Below are positions 1-7,865 of a stretch of 45,113 bases of DNA, piece by piece. Every line of letters starts with the position of its first letter. Position 1 is the stretch's first letter. A model generated the notes under the pieces. The model worked only from the letters and a program-made list of their open reading frames with translations. It searched no databases and was not told where the DNA came from. Both the position numbers and the translations under genes were made by a program. The DNA comes from a virus, in the IMG/VR virus record IMGVR_UViG_3300032224_000207, positions 1-45,113 of that record. One strand, given 5' to 3'.

Positions 1-60
1 AGCAGCATAACCATTATTGTTTTTCCAAAGTTCAATAAACTCTTGGTCAGTTAGCTTCAT
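1..60 (-). CDS. 5' end of calcineurin-like phosphoesterase gene (second, partial copy)
   Basis: These 60 bases read leftward from an ATG at 60 and encode the same first 20 residues (beginning MKLTDQEFIE) as the complete phosphoesterase gene at 44028-44981. The one difference inside this stretch (base 54 versus 44975) is a synonymous Leu codon change. The gene runs off the window edge here. I read it as the homologous end of a circular map, not as a second functional gene. Confidence 0.85.
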   Translation of the reverse strand, partial: MKLTDQEFIELWKNNNGYAA

Positions 61-88
61 ATATTCGCCTTTAAAGTTTATGTATTAA

Positions 89-102
89 CACATATATATG
101 TG
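89..102. promoter_or_regulatory. 14-bp perfect palindrome in the peptidase-phosphoesterase gap
   Basis: CACATATATATGTG is a perfect palindrome in the short gap between the M15 peptidase stop and the phosphoesterase start. The same 14 bases occur unchanged at 45010-45023 although the surrounding 192 bp differ at 11 positions. It could be an operator, a promoter-like AT element or a small RNA hairpin; the sequence alone does not decide. Confidence 0.4.
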
Positions 103-112
103 ACAATTTAAT

Positions 113-541
113 TTAAGAATACGTCTTAGTGCCTTGTTTATCAATGATTAAAGCCATTTTGCGTGGTTTAGCATCTACATTGTTAGGAATAGAGACATGA
201 GTCCAACGATCAAACTCACGTATCACTTGGTCATAAGACAAATCAGATTTCATAATGGCAGTAACTACTTCATCAGGAGTCATCTCAGGTACACGAATAT
301 CCGCAGCACAACCTTTTCTGTGTTGGCTTGTGTCCTTAGAACCAACCGCAGCATTAACTTGCTCAGATCTAAAAGCTGAATTCACTATGATTGTTTTATT
401 ACCTAAGAGTTTCTTTATTTCTTCTAAAAATAAAGCTAGACGTTTTAGATTTTCTAATTCTTGTTCATTAGGTGTGTTGTCAAACTCACGGTGGTCTGTG
501 AATGTTAACTCTTCAAAAGTAAAGTGTGGTGATAAGTTCAT
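113..541 (-). CDS. M15-family zinc peptidase (endolysin)
   Basis: This 142-residue protein looks like the Peptidase_M15_3 / D-Ala-D-Ala carboxypeptidase-like family, which cleaves peptide cross-links in peptidoglycan. Visible motifs are SAFRS (55-59), SQHRKGCAADI with probable zinc ligands His74 and Asp81, and WTHVSI with the third ligand His115. The length fits a single catalytic domain, and no signal peptide or wall-binding domain is seen. It overlaps the holin gene directly upstream by four bases, a normal lysis-cassette arrangement. It is the most credible lytic enzyme here because the lysozyme-like gene at 1727-2011 seems degraded. A divergent copy of its 3' end lies at 45034-45113. Confidence 0.85.
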   Translation of the reverse strand: MNLSPHFTFEELTFTDHREFDNTPNEQELENLKRLALFLEEIKKLLGNKTIIVNSAFRSEQVNAAVGSKDTSQHRKGCAADIRVPEMTPDEVVTAIMKSDLSYDQVIREFDRWTHVSIPNNVDAKPRKMALIIDKQGTKTYS

Positions 542-1035
542 GGTGTAGGGCTTGATTGGTGGAGGAGTTCGTCTTTTTTCTGGCTACCAGCAGAAGACCC
601 AAAGTAAAAAGCAATAATGCCCGTCCATGCCGTACCAAGTGAACCAAGCATTAGCATCAGCGCATCAGATGTTTTGAAGTGTTCGGTCATCAAACCAACC
701 AAAATACCAAAGAATCCAATGGTGACAGCAATAGCCATTAAACCAGGTATAAACGACTGCGTAGTAGCTTGCATTTGTCTGGCAGACTTACGATCATCAA
801 CAGCAATCTTTTCAAAGTCTAAACCCATCTCTTGTGCTCTAGTTGCCATAGCCAATTCAGCGGTCTTAATTTGAGCTATCTGGTCAGCAGTTAACTTACC
901 CTCAGCAATGGTCTTAGTAACATCTTTAGGGTCAATGCCAATAGCTTTAGACACTGCCTCAACAGCAAGTCCAGCTAAAGGACCACCCAATGCTGTAGCA
1001 ATAGTAGGTGCAACTTGTTTAAGCCAATCCATCAT
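538..1035 (-). CDS. Holin of the 3TM (GTA_holin_3TM-like) type
   Basis: A 165-residue membrane protein. The N-terminus is hydrophobic and Gly/Ala-rich (residues about 8-32). A charged helix follows (about 40-85), then two strong membrane segments (about 93-116 and 125-147) ending in FYFGSSAGSQKK, an ending I associate with 3TM holins. Holins form holes in the inner membrane and let the endolysin reach the wall. The gene lies between the small membrane protein at 1032-1313 and the M15 peptidase and overlaps both, which supports the lysis role. Family-level assignment is from memory of the motif. Confidence 0.75.
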   Translation of the reverse strand: MMDWLKQVAPTIATALGGPLAGLAVEAVSKAIGIDPKDVTKTIAEGKLTADQIAQIKTAELAMATRAQEMGLDFEKIAVDDRKSARQMQATTQSFIPGLMAIAVTIGFFGILVGLMTEHFKTSDALMLMLGSLGTAWTGIIAFYFGSSAGSQKKDELLHQSSPTP

Positions 1036-1313
1036 TTTTCCTTTGCTTCATTAATTAATTTTTGAATCTGTTTTTGTTGATGCTGTGTCTCATGTTTTGT
1101 TTCAAGAATGTCTATATACATCATCCCCATCAAAGGCAGTATGACGACAAAAACAAAACACATCACAACTAATCCAATCAAAAACCCCATCGAACTTTCC
1201 TGTCCAGAACTATTAGATACGCCATTAGATACAGGTACAGAATAACCACCGTAGTCGCTATTAGATACAGAGCTTTGTCTTGCAGTGCGCTTATCATTTG
1301 CTTTCGTTGCCAT
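1032..1313 (-). CDS. Small single-TM protein in the lysis region
   Basis: A 93-residue protein with a Ser/Asn-rich hydrophilic N-terminus (1-42), one membrane helix (about 43-68) and a charged, Gln/Lys-rich C-terminal helix likely to form a coiled coil. Its start lies inside the upstream gene and shares 136 bp with it in another frame, and its stop overlaps the holin start. The spot and topology recall spanin pairs, but no lipobox is visible. No strong Shine-Dalgarno precedes the ATG, so it may depend on translational coupling. It could be an i-spanin-like protein, a holin partner, or unrelated. Confidence 0.6.
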   Translation of the reverse strand: MATKANDKRTARQSSVSNSDYGGYSVPVSNGVSNSSGQESSMGFLIGLVVMCFVFVVILPLMGMMYIDILETKHETQHQQKQIQKLINEAKEK

Positions 1314-1723
1314 TGTTTAAGTCTTTCACGCTGCTGTTGCTCTGCTTCTTGTTGTACTTGTTCTTCTTGGATTACCTTTCGCATTTCTATAAAATCTGTA
1401 TATATTGCACCCAACTCAGGTGGGCTTTGATATATCAGTGTTTCTCTTAACTCAACCTCCATCTGCGCCATTCTTCTTTGTGCCAACACCCTATCTAAAG
1501 CTTGTTGATTCAATGAAACAGTCTTGGGTTTCTTTTCTTCTTCTTTGACAACCTTGGTTAAAGTTTCTTGTGCAGTAAAGAATTTACCCAAGTGACCACT
1601 GATGTCTTGGATAACATCAACCACTTCAGCACCCGTGGCTTTGTATTCTTTATAAAGAGCACAACCTTGTTTGATGTATCCAACAGCCGTGCTCGCCATT
1701 GCAATAAGAGTGAGTGGATCAAT
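1178..1723 (-). CDS. Coiled-coil protein with C-terminal membrane anchor; probable AUU start
   Basis: Reading from the ATG at 1699 gives 173 residues. Reading from an in-frame ATT at 1723 adds eight residues (IDPLTLIA, translated as MDPLTLIA), which makes a typical amphipathic phage N-terminus. The ATG has no Shine-Dalgarno, whereas AAGGAG (1735-1730) sits six bases before the ATT, and an in-frame TAA immediately upstream excludes a longer start. The middle (about 95-145) is a Glu/Gln-rich coiled coil, and the C-terminus holds one membrane helix (about residues 150-172 of the longer form). The gene follows the lysozyme-like gene and overlaps the next membrane gene. A role in lysis or membrane disruption is inferred only from context. 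Confidence 0.65.
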   Translation of the reverse strand: MDPLTLIAMASTAVGYIKQGCALYKEYKATGAEVVDVIQDISGHLGKFFTAQETLTKVVKEEEKKPKTVSLNQQALDRVLAQRRMAQMEVELRETLIYQSPPELGAIYTDFIEMRKVIQEEQVQQEAEQQQRERLKQWQRKQMISALQDKALYLIATTVVILYLYLMAYLIVLDRKVRWGF

Positions 1724-1726
1724 TTT

Positions 1727-2011
1727 TTACTCCTTGTAAAACCAGTCATTGTATTTAGAGATTATTAACGCATCAAACTCTTCTTGAGTCATGTTATTAG
1801 TAACTCCAACACTACTAACAATTTGTTTGACATCACGTTCTAGCAGCTCGGAAGCTTTGAATGTGTTAATAACATCTTTATTAGCTACACCATCACCAGG
1901 TACAACCTTGTGACCATATCCAACAATAAGATTGCCATTACCATCGTGGTAAGGTTTTGCCTTAAACCCTTTAGAACGTATAGCTGTAAGTGCTTGATGA
2001 GATATGTTCAT
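1727..2011 (-). CDS. Truncated, catalytically doubtful lysozyme-like (GH24-type) protein
   Basis: A 94-residue protein from the ATG at 2011, two bases after the stop of the upstream fibre gene. It keeps the PYHDGNGNLIVGYGH signature of T4-type lysozymes (Asp and Thr/Val region, GYGH) and an EEFDALI segment, but ends there, well short of the usual 140-165 residues. In the family the catalytic Glu sits in an EG pair about 11 residues before the Asp; here that pair reads KG (SKGFKAKPYHD). It may be a remnant, a wall-binding module, or a virion protein. The longer reading to 2080 adds a hydrophobic stretch that overlaps the upstream gene and is less likely. Confidence 0.6.
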   Translation of the reverse strand: MNISHQALTAIRSKGFKAKPYHDGNGNLIVGYGHKVVPGDGVANKDVINTFKASELLERDVKQIVSSVGVTNNMTQEEFDALIISKYNDWFYKE

Positions 2012-2012
2012 G

Positions 2013-2609
2013 TTAAGTTGGAGCTGTATACGCTGTAATAATGCCATTAACAACTGTAAGAGAACCGTTAGTGCCAGCAATAGTTAGCTTAGCTAGATTC
2101 ACAGTAGTAGAGATGCCTACATTCTGAGTAGCCATAGTACCCAAACCTAAGTTAGTACGAGCTGTACTAGCATTAGCTAGATCACTTAAATTGTTTGCTC
2201 TATAAGCATAGGTAGTATCAGCGCCTGTAGCAGTAACACCAAGATTAGTTCTAGCTGTACTAGCAGAAGCAAGGTCACTAAGGTTGTTAGCTCTGTAAGC
2301 GTATGTAGTATCTGTACCAGTAGTAGAGTAACTAGTACTCCAACTAGGTACACCAGCAGCAGTCATTTGTAACAAAGACGTAGCAACAGGAGCAGGTAAC
2401 CTAGTTAACAGGTTGCTAGAAGGACTGTAAAGAATGTCACCAACGTTGTAGTTAGTTATACCCGTGCCACCATAGATAGCCTGAATAGGCACATCTAAAG
2501 TAGAAGCAGTACCAAAAGCTCGGTTGCTGAGCTTCTGAAACCAATCTCTCCAAACAAAACTTTCTTCTATTTTGTCTTGGGGTATAGGAAAACTTACTTT
2601 AGTTGCCAT
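2013..2609 (-). CDS. Tail fibre / appendage protein with duplicated 25-residue repeat
   Basis: About 198 residues from an ATG that overlaps the stop of the ATP-grasp gene (TAATG). The N-terminal 45 residues contain a WRDWFQKLSN-type virion-attachment segment. A TYAYRANNLSDLA..STARTNLG block then appears twice in tandem (about 100-150), a repeat type common in trimeric phage fibre shafts. The C-terminus is Thr/Ala-rich. It lies at the far end of the virion module, apart from the main fibre cluster at 13-21 kb. Likely part of the adsorption apparatus; the receptor is unknown. Confidence 0.6.
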   Translation of the reverse strand: MATKVSFPIPQDKIEESFVWRDWFQKLSNRAFGTASTLDVPIQAIYGGTGITNYNVGDILYSPSSNLLTRLPAPVATSLLQMTAAGVPSWSTSYSTTGTDTTYAYRANNLSDLASASTARTNLGVTATGADTTYAYRANNLSDLANASTARTNLGLGTMATQNVGISTTVNLAKLTIAGTNGSLTVVNGIITAYTAPT

Positions 2610-3943
2610 TAACAATACTCCATATCTTTACAGTAGCCATTCTTTTGAATGTCAGGAAGCAGCTTCTCTAACTTCTTACCTATGTCATCTCTAACCATAG
2701 GGGAGTTAATCATGTGTACTTTCTTCTTGAAGGTCTTGTAGCAAGCTTCACGAGCAGCCTCAACAGTCTTACCAACACCTGAAACAGTCATCACATAACT
2801 ACCGCAGGTAACCAAACAAGGCTCAGTGTTCTTACCATCCTTACCTGGTCCCATTCCCATCTTGACTTCAGACAAGTGAATGTTCTTAGTAGCATCTTCT
2901 ATGGTCATATCGAAGATAGGGTAACCAGTGTTCTCCTTCTTCTTGACATTGCTGTACGGGTAGTCAGGTTGAGACACAACAATACCAACAGCTATGTCCT
3001 TACGTACTTTCAATGTGTCTTTACCATCAAGGCTATCCAACATCCATTGAACAGGGTCACCTAGGTGCAGAGCTTGTTGGATCTGAAACAAAGGCCAACC
3101 AGGTCTAGTAGTGAACTCTAGAGGCCACGGATTACCTTTGTCATCAATGATGCAGTTAACATCAATGTAACCAGAGTAACCAATGCCATGCAAGAAGTCC
3201 TCAAGAGGTTTAAGAACCTTGTCAGCTAACAAAGACTCTTCTGTGTAGCGCATCACAGTACCTTGCTCACCAGTAGCAGGACCATAGTCACCAGACATCA
3301 GTTTCTTAAACTCCCAGTTCTCCAAATAGTATTTAGAGAAACCACCAAGACCAAACCAACCACCAACAGCCATCTCAGAACCAGCATGGAACTCCTGAAG
3401 AACAAACTCACCGTCATAGGCGTTCATCTTCTTCCACTTGTTCAACATAAACACCATATCACGCCAGTCTTTAGAACAATAGCTAAGAGACTTCTCACCA
3501 TCACCAACAGGTTTAGATACGTAACGCTTCTCTTTGTTACTAAGAACAAGAGCAATAGCGTCTTCGTACTTTTTAAACTTCTGCATAGGAATAGTCTTGA
3601 TGCCAGCTCTCTCAAAGATAGCTGACCCGTACTCCCGATCCTGTTCCCAACGAGCACCTTCTACATTGCAACCGTAAATAGGGTAGCCTTTGATGCGATA
3701 TGGTTCTAGTTGTTTAATGTACCTGCTGTTATCAGTAACAAATATTAAGTCAGCCCAGTCCATACTAGGTTCCCAATTAGCAACCTTCTTAAAACAATCT
3801 TCCATGCCATCACCGTTCTCACAGCGAGTACCATCAAAGTTGTTACGCATATACACACGGACATCATGACCATGAGCATTAGACTTGATAGCCAAGTCCA
3901 TAGCAAACCCACAGTCAAACTGATCAATGATTAAGAGTTTCAT
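2609..3943 (-). CDS. ATP-grasp ligase resembling phosphoribosylamine-glycine ligase (PurD/GARS)
   Basis: A 444-residue protein built like an ATP-grasp enzyme. The N-terminal domain starts KLLIIDQ and includes a GCNVEGARWEQDR segment where PurD enzymes have their substrate/pre-ATP loop. A central ATP-binding domain carries YVSKPVGDGEKS and a FVLQEFHAGSEMAVGGWF stretch, and the metal/phosphate region contains YIDVNCIIDD and PLEFTTRPGWP. GARS joins glycine to phosphoribosylamine in purine synthesis, but no other purine gene is present. It sits between a virion polyprotein and a fibre gene with overlapping stop/start codons, so it is expressed late. Its substrate may be purine-related or a protein or nucleotide modification; I cannot tell. 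Confidence 0.7.
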   Translation of the reverse strand: MKLLIIDQFDCGFAMDLAIKSNAHGHDVRVYMRNNFDGTRCENGDGMEDCFKKVANWEPSMDWADLIFVTDNSRYIKQLEPYRIKGYPIYGCNVEGARWEQDREYGSAIFERAGIKTIPMQKFKKYEDAIALVLSNKEKRYVSKPVGDGEKSLSYCSKDWRDMVFMLNKWKKMNAYDGEFVLQEFHAGSEMAVGGWFGLGGFSKYYLENWEFKKLMSGDYGPATGEQGTVMRYTEESLLADKVLKPLEDFLHGIGYSGYIDVNCIIDDKGNPWPLEFTTRPGWPLFQIQQALHLGDPVQWMLDSLDGKDTLKVRKDIAVGIVVSQPDYPYSNVKKKENTGYPIFDMTIEDATKNIHLSEVKMGMGPGKDGKNTEPCLVTCGSYVMTVSGVGKTVEAAREACYKTFKKKVHMINSPMVRDDIGKKLEKLLPDIQKNGYCKDMEYC

Positions 3944-6900
3944 TATTCTGCTTCTTTGTTAAGTTTTTCTCTTCTTTTATCCAAAGCTCTTTTCTCTTGA
4001 TCGTGCTTTGGTGTCCACTCCATGCGTCCTTTTTTAATTTCTTTGTCCCGATACTTCCAAGCATTTTCTTTGGTAGCAAGTTCACGTTCTGCTCGTGCTT
4101 GTTTATTTTGTTCAGCAGTTTTACCGTAGACAGGAAAACCCATTGTTCCTAGTAACGCTCTCTTAGCACCTTCTCCTTCAGGAGCAGCAGCACCAGCTTG
4201 TAGTTGGAAAGGTAAAGCTGTACCAACAGCAGCCTTTAATCTACCAGGACCGCTAAGGTCAACTAACTTAGGAGCAGTAGGACTTGCATACTCAACACCA
4301 CCAAACCCTATGATTAAAGCTTTGGGTATAAACCCCATCTTGTTAGACAAAGTTTTATCTGGATCTGCAATCCAGTGGTAAGGCTCCATAGCGTGTTTCA
4401 TAGCTTGCATAGACGTACCATCAGGCCACTCAACACGGGTTGGATCTTTGTTGTCCCAAACATCTCTACCCGCAGTCATGTTATTAATAGCATTGATTAA
4501 CGTGAAATAAACCAATGCTGTTTTGAACTGATACAACCTAGCATAGTCAGCCTTGGTTGTAGGAGCCATCATGCCTTTAATACCTTCTATGGGTTGCCAT
4601 TTAGTAGGATTTAAGTTTTTAGGTAAAGCAGCAGTAAAGGCACGGACAGTAGAAATAGTCCAATCAGGAGCAAACAAAACTATTTGCAAAGCTCTACGTC
4701 CTTCAGGACTGTAAGCAGCCATAGCCATACGTTTAGCAAACTCACCTTCAGTACGTCTAGCAATATCAAACCAATTTAAACCACCAAAGCTATCGTTAAC
4801 AAAAGAAGCAATTTCTTTACGAGCTGCCATCTCATCAAATGGTCTACCTTCTTTAGCAGCATCTAAGCGAGCTTTTTCAAGGTACGCATCAGCCATCATA
4901 ATTTTGCCGCCAGTATGCAAATAATCCCAGGTGTATTTATCAAACATACCTAGTGTGTATTTCTCAGTAGCAGACAAAGAGCTTTCAAGAATACGGGTTC
5001 TAGGACCAAACTTAGCAATTAAATTGTCAGCAAGTTTTCCAGTAGAACTTAAGATGCCCATAGAAACATCTTCAGGACTTTCTAGTCTCATATTAGACTT
5101 TATCCATAGATCTACGTTGTCACCTAGTCCACCTCTTCTATATTGCTCAACAGCTTGAGAAATAGCAGACAGTTGTAAATCTTTGCCTGTAGTTTTTTTA
5201 GCAGCCAACTCAGTAAGAGGTAATACTATGCCTTCTTTAACGGGAGTCCACAAAGGAATTTTAGAGCTAGACAAAACTTCTAACAAAGACTTGGCATGGA
5301 AAAAAGAACCAATAACGTTAATACGTTTAATAGCTTGAGAAATTGTTCCCAAAGCTTTCATAATCATGCCTGGTTCAGAATCAAACACAAACTTTAAAGC
5401 TGGAACTAAATCAGGATGAATAGCGTAGCCAGCTAAATCTGGGTGATCTATTTGTTTCCAACCATAAGGCAAATCTTCTGGACCACTAATAGGTTTAATT
5501 AAAGACTCACCATTAACGTTTCTAATCTGTTTAATGTTTTCAATTAGATTTTTATTTTCAATAGCTTTTTCAACAGACAAGGCATAGTCTTTGTAGATTT
5601 CTGCAAGGTTGTTTGTCTTAAGTTTAAAACGATAGTCTTTACCATTCTCAGCTAACCACTCGTTAATCCCATTAATATGACTAACAAGATCTTCACGAGT
5701 TTTAAGTCTACGCTCTTGACCGTATTTAGTAGTTGTCTTAGTGCCATCACCAGATGCTTTCTCACCATAACCAAAAGCATCACGCATAAACTCTTCAAGA
5801 GCACCTTTAGGAGCTGCACCTTCTGACACAACATTACGAGCTACGTAGTTCTCATGCCAACCTTTAATGACACCATTCTCTAAAGCTCGTTTACCAAGCT
5901 CGTCCATTAAGGTACGAAACTTAGTTGCAACTTCTTTAGCTTTGCCTTCTAAAGTAACACCCCTATCAATATCAAAACTAAGCTGTTCTAAATTAACATC
6001 TTTACCAGCTAACTCTTTTATGTCAGCAGTATTGTTATGAACAATACGTTCATTAGCTAATTTGTTATTAAGGTTGATGCCAACAAACTCTTCAACTTCT
6101 TTAACAGGTTCAGGCCAAGTCTTTTTAAACTCTTCCCAACCTTTAAAGAACTCAACAGCTTCTACTTCACCATGCTTCTCATAGATGTCTGCGGCTATGC
6201 TTAAAAATTCTTTCTCGTCTTTAACATCACGAGGAGAAGTTTTAGTACGATCAACAACAGGCTCATCAGGTGAGCTAGGCTTCTTAGGAACACCAGCAGG
6301 TTGTTCTTCAGTGATCTTAAAGCGTTCGTCACCTGCTTTACGAAGGTCACCACTGTGTAATCCATCTTCAGGAATTTCTAGTTTAGCCCTAGTCTTAGTT
6401 ACTTCCCTATACTTAGGTTCTGTAGGACCAAACTCTTCTACAAGTTTTAATTTCTTTTCAAGGTCTTTAATTTCTTTTCTAGTATTTGATGCAGTTTGCC
6501 ACGCATCAGTTCGTTCTGCATCAGAAAGTTTTTCTTTTAAAGACTGAAGTTCTTTATTAATGTCTTCTTTTGTTCTAGAAGGAACAGCGACTTCTTTGGC
6601 AGTGTATTCCTCTACAGGTACTTGACCAGTATTAACAGCACGGTCAGCAGCTTCTTGTCGAGTTAAGAACTGACCACGTTCATCTAAAAAACCTTGGTCA
6701 TGGGTGTCTTCTTCTAAAAAAGGTTTTGCTTTGTTTCTTAAAGTTTCTGACAAAACAAATTCGTCAGAACCACCATGACCCTGTGCAGTTCCAAGCAAAT
6801 CTTTTTGAGAAAGATCAACATAAGAAACATTGCCATATTTTTTTGCTTTGTTAATGTCAGTAGTAAACCATTCTCCACCAACAACAGATTCACCTACTTG

Positions 6901-7860
6901 GCCTCCCCCTTCACCACGATATAAACGTACAGCAACATCTTTACTTGGGGCAGGAGTACTTGTAGTATTAATTTTACGGTCCTCGTCATGCTTAGGACCC
7001 ATGCGTTCTATTTCACCAGTCTCTTTGTTCCTAATAGCAGCTTCAACCAAGGGAGATGTAGAAGCTCTTTGATCAGCTTCTTTCTTAACCTTGTCTTTAA
7101 AAATTTCTATTTGTTCAGGAGTAGCGGTAGGAGGAGGTGGTGTAACTTCTTCTTTTTTAATTTCAGGTTTAGGTTTTGTAACAGGAGCAGTTTGTCCCAA
7201 TACTTTTTCACCAAGCTTAGTAGGTTTAGTAAATGCACCAGTAGCAACATCAATAGCTACAGACTTAGGATCAAATACAGGTTGACCTTCAATGGCACGT
7301 TGACCCATACCAATACCAGTCATAATACCAGAGCCTACAGCAGCTTCTTTGATACTTTGAGGTAATCCAGGACGCATAAAAGGACCTAAAGAACCACCAG
7401 TAACAGAACCAGCTAAAGAATAACCAGGATATTCTTGACGTTGCTTCTCTCTTGTGCCTGTAATGTTTGTACCAAACACTTTATCAACAGCACTCTCAAG
7501 ACTAGTGATGCCCTCAGAAGCAAGGTAACCACCAACAATACCGCCCACAACACCAGTAACAGGTTTAGACCAAACAGGTTGGGGAATAGCCATACCAGCT
7601 CTAGCACCAGCTAAAGCAGCAGGAGAAGCACCAACAGACTCTAAATAAGAAGAAGCAAAAGCTCCAGCACCACTAACACGCTCTTCTTGTTTCTTAGTGT
7701 AGTCAGCCATAGACTTCTCTAAGAAGCCTGGTTTAGTTTCTTTAGCAGCAGGTTTAGTTACAACTTCATCATCTTGTCCCCAAGAAGAAGTCTGTTTAGC
7801 AGCAGGTGCAACAGTCTTAGCTGGAGTAACAACCTCATCATTCTGTCCCCAATCAGCCAT
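3943..7860 (-). CDS. Very large polyvalent virion protein with ART-like domain; probable ejection protein
   Basis: A 1305-residue protein in the position of P22 gp16, the last of three ejection-type genes. The N-terminus carries WGQxDEVVT twice (residues 4-12 and 27-35), then Ala/Gly-rich hydrophobic segments (about 60-215). A region at about 308-375 (VRLYRGEGGG, GEWFTTDINKAKKYG, a later SDEFVLSE) resembles the R / S-T / E pattern of ADP-ribosyltransferases seen in phage polyvalent proteins. A charged coiled-coil linker follows (about 430-480). The C-terminal 600 residues look like a large polyvalent-protein-associated domain (SFVNDSFGGLNW, APDWTISTVRAF). It probably enters the host with the DNA. 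Enzyme activity is inference. Confidence 0.65.
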   Translation of the reverse strand: MADWGQNDEVVTPAKTVAPAAKQTSSWGQDDEVVTKPAAKETKPGFLEKSMADYTKKQEERVSGAGAFASSYLESVGASPAALAGARAGMAIPQPVWSKPVTGVVGGIVGGYLASEGITSLESAVDKVFGTNITGTREKQRQEYPGYSLAGSVTGGSLGPFMRPGLPQSIKEAAVGSGIMTGIGMGQRAIEGQPVFDPKSVAIDVATGAFTKPTKLGEKVLGQTAPVTKPKPEIKKEEVTPPPPTATPEQIEIFKDKVKKEADQRASTSPLVEAAIRNKETGEIERMGPKHDEDRKINTTSTPAPSKDVAVRLYRGEGGGQVGESVVGGEWFTTDINKAKKYGNVSYVDLSQKDLLGTAQGHGGSDEFVLSETLRNKAKPFLEEDTHDQGFLDERGQFLTRQEAADRAVNTGQVPVEEYTAKEVAVPSRTKEDINKELQSLKEKLSDAERTDAWQTASNTRKEIKDLEKKLKLVEEFGPTEPKYREVTKTRAKLEIPEDGLHSGDLRKAGDERFKITEEQPAGVPKKPSSPDEPVVDRTKTSPRDVKDEKEFLSIAADIYEKHGEVEAVEFFKGWEEFKKTWPEPVKEVEEFVGINLNNKLANERIVHNNTADIKELAGKDVNLEQLSFDIDRGVTLEGKAKEVATKFRTLMDELGKRALENGVIKGWHENYVARNVVSEGAAPKGALEEFMRDAFGYGEKASGDGTKTTTKYGQERRLKTREDLVSHINGINEWLAENGKDYRFKLKTNNLAEIYKDYALSVEKAIENKNLIENIKQIRNVNGESLIKPISGPEDLPYGWKQIDHPDLAGYAIHPDLVPALKFVFDSEPGMIMKALGTISQAIKRINVIGSFFHAKSLLEVLSSSKIPLWTPVKEGIVLPLTELAAKKTTGKDLQLSAISQAVEQYRRGGLGDNVDLWIKSNMRLESPEDVSMGILSSTGKLADNLIAKFGPRTRILESSLSATEKYTLGMFDKYTWDYLHTGGKIMMADAYLEKARLDAAKEGRPFDEMAARKEIASFVNDSFGGLNWFDIARRTEGEFAKRMAMAAYSPEGRRALQIVLFAPDWTISTVRAFTAALPKNLNPTKWQPIEGIKGMMAPTTKADYARLYQFKTALVYFTLINAINNMTAGRDVWDNKDPTRVEWPDGTSMQAMKHAMEPYHWIADPDKTLSNKMGFIPKALIIGFGGVEYASPTAPKLVDLSGPGRLKAAVGTALPFQLQAGAAAPEGEGAKRALLGTMGFPVYGKTAEQNKQARAERELATKENAWKYRDKEIKKGRMEWTPKHDQEKRALDKRREKLNKEAE

Positions 7861-7865
7861 GATGT

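Larger units (their letters stand above)
1..192. repeat. Terminal near-repeat matching 44922-45113
   Basis: Bases 1-192 align with 44922-45113 without gaps. I count 11 mismatches (at 54, 65, 81, 124-126, 151, 152, 161, 167, 180), i.e. about 94% identity. The overlap joins the phosphoesterase and peptidase genes in a single plausible order. It therefore closes the map into a circle of about 44.9 kb. Exact terminal repeats should be identical, so the divergence points to two strains meeting at the assembly ends. Confidence 0.85.

Noticed and set aside
113-192. Exact direct terminal repeats as physical phage ends
   Set aside because: The copies differ at 11 positions; genuine terminal redundancy would be identical, and the map reads as circular with genes crossing the junction.
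1558-1749. 63-codon leftward frame with a well-placed TTG option near AAGGAG
   Set aside because: It overlaps the coiled-coil gene in another frame, its product is unstructured and non-phage-like, while the ATT frame gives a natural N-terminus.
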